DNA from: Candidatus Bathyarchaeota archaeon
GTDB lineage: Archaea > Thermoproteota > Bathyarchaeia > TCS64
Direction: 5' to 3'
Length of the DNA: 11,483 nt
NCBI GenBank assembly: GCA_014730055.1
Contig: WJIV01000109.1
Location: 1 to 11,483, forward strand
Under the pieces are notes generated by a model. The model was not told where the DNA came from. It ran no database searches and saw only the letters and a program-made list of their open reading frames with translations. Of this stretch, positions 6,942-11,483 are shown in pieces. Position 1 is the first letter of the stretch. Each line of letters starts with the position of its first letter. The translations under genes were made by a program, and so were the position numbers.

Positions 6942-7242
6942 AATATCACAAATTAAGGGGACTTTTTCTTGGTAAGACTACAAGAGGATTCTTAAAAATT
7001 TGACTACAATTTGGAATAATTTATAATAAAATTTGTCCAGAATTTACCCATTCCTGATTTTTTACAATTTCTTCAAGAAATAAATTTACTGAATATTTAC
7101 TAACCATAAACGCATGTATATATGAGAAACTTTCTATATCTTATAACAAATCAAATATTTGATTTTCCTAATTCTAGGTCACTTTTCATAAATTTCTCAT
7201 TTTTTTAAATATGCTTTTAGCTACCCCTTCCCAGAAGATATT
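6942..7242. other. AT-rich divergent intergenic region
   Basis: This 301-nt stretch separates the starts of the MFS gene and the small membrane protein gene. It is strongly AT-rich and I find no convincing gene. It contains a perfect 12-bp palindrome, TCAAATATTTGA (7151-7162), about 45 nt upstream of the TATA-like box for the plus-strand gene, which could be an operator. A minus-strand TATTTTA-like candidate for the MFS gene is the TTTTTAAG near 6991-6998, about 50 nt before its ATG; this is weak. Confidence 0.4.
7204..7211 (+). promoter_or_regulatory. TATA box of small membrane protein gene
   Basis: TTTAAATA matches the archaeal TATA consensus and lies about 35 nt before the GTG at 7243. 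Transcription would begin around 7234, giving a leader of about nine bases. This supports GTG 7243 as the start, because no in-frame ATG or GTG lies closer to the box. Confidence 0.5.
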
Positions 7243-7602
7243 GTGGAAAAACAGAGAAACAGTATAATCAGGGATTTTTACTCTATACCAATTATCGGTT
7301 TAATCCTAAGTGTGTTTTTAACATTAGCTGCCCTCTACCAACTTGAGATAATCCTAATATGGGTCTCCAGAGGAAGACATGTATTCGAGTTCCCATTCTT
7401 TTTATGGAGCACCAGTGTTTGGATTGCCCGGGATATTTGGTATGGAATTTTAGTTGTTGGCTTGGCGATAGGTATTTGGTCTGGTTTTAAACTAGGAGAA
7501 TCAAAGGATTATCAAGCATTGCTTGAGCAGCCGGGGGATTTAGCTATTCTTAGAGAACTCATTGAACTACAAAAAAAGAACCTAGAAAGAAATCTAAATT
7601 AA
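7243..7602 (+). CDS. Small two-span membrane protein of unknown function
   Basis: A 119-residue protein I do not recognise. It has two hydrophobic spans, about residues 15-40 (IPIIGLILSVFLTLAALY...) and 62-82 (WYGILVVGLAIGIWSGF), joined by a short loop containing SRGRHVFEFPFF. The tail (84-119) is charged and helical, with LRELIELQKKNLERNLN (103-119), and probably faces the cytoplasm. The start codon is GTG, supported by a TATA box upstream. It lies 113 nt before the GIDE-LemA gene on the same strand, and the helical, charged tail could contact that protein's coiled-coil LemA domain; this partnership is inference from position only. Single-residue composition and length look like a genuine short membrane protein rather than a chance frame. 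Confidence 0.7.
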   Translation: MEKQRNSIIRDFYSIPIIGLILSVFLTLAALYQLEIILIWVSRGRHVFEFPFFLWSTSVWIARDIWYGILVVGLAIGIWSGFKLGESKDYQALLEQPGDLAILRELIELQKKNLERNLN

Positions 7603-7715
7603 ACCAATTGTTTGAATAAAGCAACTTGCTAAACCTCATAGTAACGGTGAGGAAATTACTTATCGGAGTTATACTTGGTAAATAGATCAGAAAGAAAGTA
7701 TAAGTTAAGTATGAT

Positions 7716-9047
7716 GTGGATCCCTTTTTAGATTTCCTCATAGGATTTATTGATAAATTGATTACCCCTAATCTTGGCTTCGATCCATTTTTTATTCTGA
7801 CTGTAATTATATTGAGCCTAATATGCCTCGTATGGGGGTTAAGAGACCTAAATCGGAAACGGCTAATCGATGATACGCCAACACTCAAAGCAATGGGGGT
7901 CTTCATAGGGCTAGCAGAACTTAAGGGAACTGCTGAGTCGGAGAACCCATTAATCAGCCACCTAACGGAAACACGATGCGTGTACTACACTTACTGCATT
8001 CAGGAGCATTGGAGACGACAGGTAACAGAGACCTACAGAGATACCGATGGCAACACAAAAACACGCACCAGAACAGAATCTGGGTGGAAAAGAGTGGCAC
8101 ATGGCGGAGAAGCACCATCCTTTTACCTCAAGGATGAAACTGGGGTGATTAAAATCGATCCAGAGGGTGCCAGTGTACACGGAGATAATGTACTACGGGA
8201 GACCATAACAAGACGAGATCCAAGATACTACGGTAAGGGACCAAGACGCAGTGTACGTAATTCAAGACATCGTCGGAGATTGACCGAGACCCTCATACCT
8301 ATTCATTCCCCCATATATGTAATAGGACAGGCAAATGAAAGAAAGGATATAGTTGCGCCCTTAATCTCCTATGATGAGGAGGAACCATTGTTTGTAATTT
8401 CCACTGGCGGTGAGAAATCCGTGAGGAGAGTATACCGCAACAGGTTTCTTCAATTTTTCACACTGGGTCTAATATTATCTCTACTCCCTCTGTTCTTCTT
8501 AAGAGGCTTCACATCTCGAATATTCTTTTCTTCAATAGTATTCTACCTATCGGCTACCAGTTTCGGTTATACTATAGTTGTCTATAACAGCCTTGTATCC
8601 CTCAGGAATAGAGTTGACCAGGCTTGGTCTCTGATTGATATCCAGCTTAAAAGGCGGGAAGATCTTATTCCACAACTAACCGAAGTAGTAGAAGGATATC
8701 AGAGATATGAGGAAACAACCCAAGAAAATATCAACAAGCTAAGAAGTCAGATAGATGACCAGATGACCTCGGAAGCCATTACCCCCATTCTTAACACTAT
8801 TGCAGACAATATTCCGGAGTTGAAAGCTAGAGAACAATTTATTCGTCTTCAGCATACTCTGGAGGAGACTGAAAACCGAATAGCACTAGCTCGAGATTAT
8901 TACAATCAAATAACTGTGTTTTATAATACACGCATTGAGATCATTCCTGGTAGATACATCTCTAAGCTCGCTGCATTGAAAAAAAGACCCCTATGGAGAG
9001 GTGAGAGCTTCAAGAGAGCTAAAGATGAACCAGATCTGGCTATTTAA
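7716..9047 (+). CDS. GIDE-like/LemA domain fusion membrane protein
   Basis: A 443-residue protein with two recognisable parts. Residues of about 25-42 form a first membrane span. Residues 65-230 resemble the GIDE/BAM (beside-a-membrane) domain of MUL1-type proteins: GLAELKGTAE (65-74), PLISHLTETRCVYYTY (78-93), GWKRVAHGGEAPSFYLKDET (123-142) with GVIKIDPEGA after it, then TLIPIHSPIYVIGQA (192-206). Spans at about 244-262 and 269-289 lead into a C-terminal LemA domain: YNSLVSLRNRVDQAWSLIDI (290-309) followed by QLKRREDLIPQL, then IPELKAREQFIRLQ (366-379), ENRIALARDYYNQI (386-399) and VFYNTRIEIIP (401-411). The RING finger of eukaryotic MUL1 is absent (only C37, C88 and C94), so no ligase activity is expected. 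A very basic insert lies at 166-190. The start is GTG; the frame is closed by TAA at 7701-7703 just upstream. Function is unknown; LemA proteins are membrane-associated helical proteins. Confidence 0.85.
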   Translation: MDPFLDFLIGFIDKLITPNLGFDPFFILTVIILSLICLVWGLRDLNRKRLIDDTPTLKAMGVFIGLAELKGTAESENPLISHLTETRCVYYTYCIQEHWRRQVTETYRDTDGNTKTRTRTESGWKRVAHGGEAPSFYLKDETGVIKIDPEGASVHGDNVLRETITRRDPRYYGKGPRRSVRNSRHRRRLTETLIPIHSPIYVIGQANERKDIVAPLISYDEEEPLFVISTGGEKSVRRVYRNRFLQFFTLGLILSLLPLFFLRGFTSRIFFSSIVFYLSATSFGYTIVVYNSLVSLRNRVDQAWSLIDIQLKRREDLIPQLTEVVEGYQRYEETTQENINKLRSQIDDQMTSEAITPILNTIADNIPELKAREQFIRLQHTLEETENRIALARDYYNQITVFYNTRIEIIPGRYISKLAALKKRPLWRGESFKRAKDEPDLAI

Positions 9048-9345
9048 CTTGACCGAGTGATTCTAACAAGCCTATAATTAAATGCTTGAATAGGATAAAC
9101 TTTTACTGGAATTAGAATCATAACTTGAATTCTATAGTGGTGGCCCCAAGTTTTCCTGTAATATTTACAAATAATTTTTGTCGTAATAGGTTCCTTATTG
9201 TGTTCCTAACTCAATAATACTCATCTTATTGTATTGTTTGGATATGATGGTAATCAATATTCTGGAAAAACAGGTTTCTGTTAGAGCTTAAAGTCATTTT
9301 TTAATATAGTCTAATTTCAATAATTATATACAAAATGAAATAGAT
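9048..9345. other. Convergent AT-rich intergenic region with inverted repeat
   Basis: This 298-nt stretch lies between the ends of the GIDE-LemA gene and the aldo/keto reductase gene, and I see no gene in it. It begins with a perfect 9-bp inverted repeat, TGATTCTAA (9058-9066) / TTAGAATCA (9112-9120), enclosing the smaller pair CCTAT (9071-9075, sharing its ends approximately) / ATAGG (9090-9094). Further on, AACAG-GTTT-CTGTT (9069-style spacing, at 9269-9282) forms a small hairpin followed by a six-T run at 9297-9302, a possible terminator for either convergent gene. Confidence 0.4.
9058..9120. repeat. Inverted repeat, 9-bp arms
   Basis: TGATTCTAA and TTAGAATCA are perfect complements 45 nt apart, beginning 11 nt after the stop of the GIDE-LemA gene. 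A transcript would fold into a long stem-loop with an inner CCTAT/ATAGG pair. It may stabilise or end the mRNA, or be chance in AT-rich sequence. Confidence 0.45.
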
Positions 9346-10230
9346 TTAGGCTGATGCTTCGTCTAGCTCGCCTAACTCTGCTTTACTCAAGACCCAATCC
9401 AACGCGCCAGCGTTTTCAATAGCATGATCCATGTTAGTTGTTCCAGGAATTGGTATAACCAATTCATCCTTTTGAAGTAACCAGTTAAGAGCTACCTGGC
9501 TGGGGGTTCCATTATGTTCATTAGCTATGGATTCGATAATACTTTCAAGTGTCAACTGATTCCTAGATACCTTTGTCTCCTCCACTGAAGCGAGTTGCCC
9601 TCTAACTAGTGGACGGTAAGCTACTAGGGATACTTCTAGCTCATTACATGTCTCGAGGACACCATTTTTCTCGGGTTCGCGATGTTGCAAACTATACTCG
9701 ACCTGATTCGCTGCAAGCTTAATCCCTTTCTCCTCAAGACGCGTAGCAGCCCTCCTCATCTGCTCAGCATCAAAGTTACTTACACCGACAGAGCGTATCT
9801 TTCCCTCAGTCAAAGCCTCCGCCATGTAGTCCATAAGATCCTCGATACTCTGAGCACTTGGGGGATTATGTATATAGTAAAGATCAATAGTATCTACTCC
9901 TAGCCTTCTCAAAGATCCGTCCAGGGCCTTAGTAAAATCCTTCTTTGTTCGACGACTAGCTTGAGGCCTGTACTTACTAGCTAAGTCAGCAGGTCTTCCA
10001 TCTTTTCTGTAGCATTCTCCAAGGAGTCTCTCTGACTTTCCTCCTGTATAGACCTCAGCTGTATCAAAGAAGTTTACCCCTTTATCAAGTAAAGCCTTGT
10101 ATAATCTTTGAACTTTTTCGTCATTCTCACCATATGCCCACCGGTTCGTACCAGTTCCAAGACGCGAAACCTCGATATCAGTTGATCCAAGTAAAGTTTT
10201 TCCACTTATATTGGTGTTGAAATTCTTCAT
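9346..10230 (-). CDS. Aldo/keto reductase
   Basis: A 294-residue cytoplasmic NAD(P)H-dependent oxidoreductase that reduces aldehydes or ketones to alcohols. The catalytic tetrad is complete: D56 and Y61 in FFDTAEVYTGGKSERLLGE (54-72), K86 in LASKYRP and H121 in DLYYIHNPP (116-124). Other family marks are GKIRSVGVSNF (143-153), NQVEYSLQHREPE (175-187), and the cofactor-binding IPIPGTTNMDHAIENAGAL (259-277). The length is close to the family's usual 280-330. The YSLQHREPE pattern points to the prokaryotic general-reductase groups rather than the sugar-binding xylose reductases. The physiological substrate is not predictable. It stands alone, convergent with the GIDE-LemA gene and divergent from the ribbon-helix-helix gene. 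The start at ATG 10230 is supported by a TATA box about 36 nt upstream. Confidence 0.93.
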   Translation of the reverse strand: MKNFNTNISGKTLLGSTDIEVSRLGTGTNRWAYGENDEKVQRLYKALLDKGVNFFDTAEVYTGGKSERLLGECYRKDGRPADLASKYRPQASRRTKKDFTKALDGSLRRLGVDTIDLYYIHNPPSAQSIEDLMDYMAEALTEGKIRSVGVSNFDAEQMRRAATRLEEKGIKLAANQVEYSLQHREPEKNGVLETCNELEVSLVAYRPLVRGQLASVEETKVSRNQLTLESIIESIANEHNGTPSQVALNWLLQKDELVIPIPGTTNMDHAIENAGALDWVLSKAELGELDEASA

Positions 10231-10262
10231 ATGTTCACTCTCAGTTTAAACTACGTATTTTC

Positions 10263-10270
10263 CTTTATAA
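10263..10270 (-). promoter_or_regulatory. TATA box of aldo/keto reductase gene
   Basis: On the minus strand this reads TTATAAAG, centred about 36 nt before the ATG at 10230, giving a leader of roughly ten bases. A GTTTAAAC palindrome nearby (10241-10248) is closer to the start and could be part of the same control region. Confidence 0.45.
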
Positions 10271-10336
10271 CCAGATCACTAATAAAAGTCCAAGCTATTG
10301 CCTAATAAGGCGAATATTTCTTAATACTGCAGGGGA

Positions 10337-10377
10337 TAATGGTGGTGGGAAAAACTATGAGAAAGTTTCCACCATTA
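10337..10377. repeat. Inverted repeat TAATGGTGG/CCACCATTA
   Basis: Nine-base arms at 10337-10345 and 10369-10377 are perfectly complementary. The arms are flanked outside by GGGG (10332-10335) and CCCC (10381-10384), which extend the symmetry imperfectly over about 53 nt. Inside, GGTGG and GTTTCCACC offer an alternative, shifted pairing. Confidence 0.6.
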
Positions 10378-10391
10378 ATACCCCGTTCGTA

Positions 10392-10411
10392 ATACATTAT
10401 GATACATTATG
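10392..10411. repeat. Tandem repeat, two copies of ATACATTATG
   Basis: Two exact 10-base copies lie head to tail, and the next three bases (ATA) begin a third, so the unit equals about one helical turn. Sites spaced by a turn present the same DNA face, as is common for cooperative binding of ribbon-helix-helix dimers. Confidence 0.65.
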
Positions 10412-10422
10412 ATATAAAAAAT

Positions 10423-10446
10423 ATGCTAAAACATACCCCGTAGCAT
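10423..10446. repeat. Stem-loop ATGCTA/TAGCAT
   Basis: Six-base complementary arms (10423-10428 and 10441-10446) enclose a 12-nt spacer that contains ACCCC. It overlaps the second copy of the ATACCCCGT direct repeat (10433-10441). A CCCC/GGGG pairing (10436-10439 with the G run at 10450-10454) is an overlapping alternative. Confidence 0.45.
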
Positions 10447-10516
10447 CCAGGGGGAAACTATAATATAAGAAGAGTCAAATTATTACAATAATTAAGATAA
10501 CAGGTTATATCAGATT

Positions 10517-10684
10517 ATGGAAGCCAAAATAAGAATTTCATTAAGTATTGACAGTGAATTAAATAACATACTCGACAAATTACTTGAGGAAAATAGAATA
10601 AAATACCCCCACAAAAGTTACATTATTAATTTAGCTGTAAAGGATTTTCTTGAAAAAGAACACGGGATAAAACTAGGATCATAG
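10517..10684 (+). CDS. Ribbon-helix-helix (CopG/Arc-type) transcriptional regulator
   Basis: A 55-residue protein, ATG at 10517 to TAG at 10682-10684. It fits the ribbon-helix-helix fold over its whole length: an N-terminal strand KIRISLSID (4-12) with alternating polar and apolar residues, whose side chains enter the DNA major groove as a two-stranded sheet in the dimer; helix A SELNNILDKLLEEN (13-26); a turn with YPHKS (30-34); and helix B SYIINLAVKDFLEKE (34-48). Such proteins bind DNA as dimers of dimers at short repeated sites. The repeat-rich region just upstream is a natural candidate for its operator, so it may regulate itself and perhaps the divergent aldo/keto reductase gene. No toxin gene follows: the next gene, 110 nt downstream, is deformylase-like with its own promoter. 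It may instead be a stand-alone antitoxin-like regulator. Confidence 0.82.
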   Translation: MEAKIRISLSIDSELNNILDKLLEENRIKYPHKSYIINLAVKDFLEKEHGIKLGS

Positions 10685-10763
10685 CCTTCATCTATATTAT
10701 TCATAAATCATAAACTATATTGGTATTATAGAGAAAAAAATATTTGTAATCTCAAAGGTTGAA

Positions 10764-10771
10764 AATATAAG
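10764..10771 (+). promoter_or_regulatory. TATA box of deformylase-like gene
   Basis: AATATAAG is centred about 27 nt before the ATG at 10795, consistent with leaderless transcription of this gene and with it being separate from the regulator gene upstream. Confidence 0.5.
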
Positions 10772-10794
10772 CCTCGAATTTTTATGGTAATAAT

Positions 10795-11316
10795 ATGACG
10801 ATACGAGAGGTTCTGTTACTCGGGGATCCTATCTTACGTAATATTTGCGAGAGTGTAGATGATATATCGACTCTGAATGACTTATTTGATGACCTTAAAG
10901 ATACATTGACGCGACTTCAGGAAGATTATGGTATGGGAAGAGGGTTAGCCGCTCCTCAGATAGGATACAACAAACGTATTGTCTACATTCAGATGCCCGA
11001 TAGGAGCTTCTATCTGATTAACCCTAAAATTACCTCGAGAAGCAAAGAGACTTTCGATGTCTGGGACAGTTGTTTTAGCATGAAGGCTTCCTTCTTCGTC
11101 AAGATACCCAGAAATAGGCAGATAAGAGTTGAATACTTGGATAGGCATGGGAAGGAGCACGCTGAGTATTTCCATGATGGATTATCGGAACTATTACAGC
11201 ACGAGATAGACCATCTCGATGGAATCCTCTGTAGTGACCATCTAAGGAGCCCGAAGGATATAGTATTGTTTGAGGAATGGGAAAAAAGGTATAAGGAAAA
11301 AGGGATCGGTATGTAA
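10795..11316 (+). CDS. Peptide-deformylase-like protein
   Basis: A 173-residue protein of the peptide deformylase fold, a metal-dependent hydrolase that in bacteria removes formyl groups from new N-termini. Motif I is GRGLAAPQ (48-55), with the active-site glutamine Q55. Motif III is QHEIDH (135-140), giving the HExxH metal ligands H136 and H140 and catalytic E137. Motif II, usually EGCLS, reads DSCFS (91-95): the metal-binding cysteine C93 is kept but the two residues before it and the leucine differ. The N-terminus LLLGDPILRNICESV (7-21) is typical. Archaea start proteins with unformylated methionine and usually lack this enzyme, so a different substrate is possible; I recall deformylase-like proteins with a WDxCFS motif as a distinct subgroup, but could not check this. 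It ends 5 nt from the convergent M42 peptidase gene. Confidence 0.88.
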   Translation: MTIREVLLLGDPILRNICESVDDISTLNDLFDDLKDTLTRLQEDYGMGRGLAAPQIGYNKRIVYIQMPDRSFYLINPKITSRSKETFDVWDSCFSMKASFFVKIPRNRQIRVEYLDRHGKEHAEYFHDGLSELLQHEIDHLDGILCSDHLRSPKDIVLFEEWEKRYKEKGIGM

Positions 11317-11321
11317 TCTGG

Positions 11322-11483
11322 TTAGGTTATGAAACTGTGTAGCAGCCTAACCATGTTTTCCATATCATCTAAGTGAATCATCTCGATGGGGCTATGGCTG
11401 TACCTGCAGGGCACACACAGCAGGTTGGGTTTCGATCCCCCTGCAATCATAGAGACGCTATCACTACCATAATGCTCGAATAT
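11322..11483 (-). CDS. M42 family aminopeptidase, C-terminal fragment
   Basis: Only the last 53 codons lie in the window, read on the minus strand, with stop TAA at 11322-11324. The fragment begins IFEHYGSDSVSMIAGG, matching the GTDA/GSD segment of M42 (TET/glutamyl aminopeptidase) enzymes. It then has CVPCRYSHSPIEMIHLDDME, the hallmark RYxHSxxE motif near the family's C-terminus, in which the histidine binds one of the two active-site metal ions. Such enzymes are large cytoplasmic tetrahedral or octahedral assemblies that remove N-terminal residues from peptides. The stop codon lies tail to tail with the deformylase-like gene. The catalytic core is outside the window, so activity cannot be judged. 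Confidence 0.85.
   Translation of the reverse strand: MFEHYGSDSVSMIAGGSKPNLLCVPCRYSHSPIEMIHLDDMENMVRLLHSFIT

Larger units (their letters stand above)
10231..10516. other. Repeat-rich divergent regulatory region
   Basis: This 286-nt region separates the starts of the aldo/keto reductase and ribbon-helix-helix genes and holds no gene I can support. It carries an unusual density of short elements: an inverted repeat TAATGGTGG/CCACCATTA (10337-10377), two tandem copies of ATACATTATG (10392-10411), a direct repeat ATACCCCGT (10378-10386 and 10433-10441), and a stem-loop ATGCTA/TAGCAT (10423-10446) whose loop holds one of the direct repeats. This is what an operator region bound by a dimeric regulator may look like. 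Confidence 0.5.

Noticed and set aside
7122..7208. A 28-codon plus-strand frame in the intergenic region
   Set aside because: Short, AT-driven, rich in Phe, Ile and Asn, with no start signals; best explained by chance.
10392..10446. A CRISPR array or replication-origin iterons
   Set aside because: Only two tandem 10-mers without unique spacers, and no cas, orc1/cdc6 or other replication gene nearby; a regulatory explanation fits better.
10517..11316. A toxin-antitoxin pair formed by the ribbon-helix-helix gene and the next gene
   Set aside because: The downstream protein is clearly deformylase-like, lies 110 nt away and has its own TATA box; no toxin fold is encoded next to the regulator.

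Overview
The window comes from an archaeon. The evidence is a DUF1512 protein (a family I know only from archaea), a tRNA-Trp(CCA) gene with a 56-nt intron between positions 37 and 38 and a bulge-helix-bulge fold, a lone 5S rRNA gene of archaeal type, and TATA-like boxes about 25-36 nt upstream of many starts with few Shine-Dalgarno sites. GTG and TTG starts also occur. A TACK or Asgard lineage seems plausible, but the sequence alone does not settle this.

Layout. Positions 1-1028 (minus) hold most of a DUF1512 membrane-anchored protein. It diverges, across a 136-nt promoter region with a dyad, from a two-gene operon (1165-4798, plus) encoding a large FtsX/MacB-type permease and its ATPase; the second start is set by a GGAGG site inside the end of the first gene. 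Convergent with this operon is a 5S rRNA gene (about 4820-4944, minus). Then come an ASCH/PUA-like protein gene (5017-5346, minus) and the divergent intron-containing tRNA-Trp gene (5430-5562, plus).

The second half holds an MFS transporter (5685-6941, minus); a small two-span membrane protein (7243-7602) followed by a GIDE-like/LemA fusion protein (7716-9047), both plus; an aldo/keto reductase (9346-10230, minus); a 286-nt intergenic region rich in short repeats and stem-loops; a 55-residue ribbon-helix-helix regulator (10517-10684); a peptide-deformylase-like protein (10795-11316); and the 3' end of an M42 aminopeptidase gene (11322-11483, minus).

The window reads as ordinary archaeal chromosome with accessory membrane genes. 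I saw no transposase, integrase, CRISPR array or recognised defence system. The points most worth a second look are the GIDE-LemA fusion with its small membrane partner, the antisense element in the tRNA-Trp intron, the deformylase-like protein with an altered motif II, and the repeat-rich region upstream of the ribbon-helix-helix gene.
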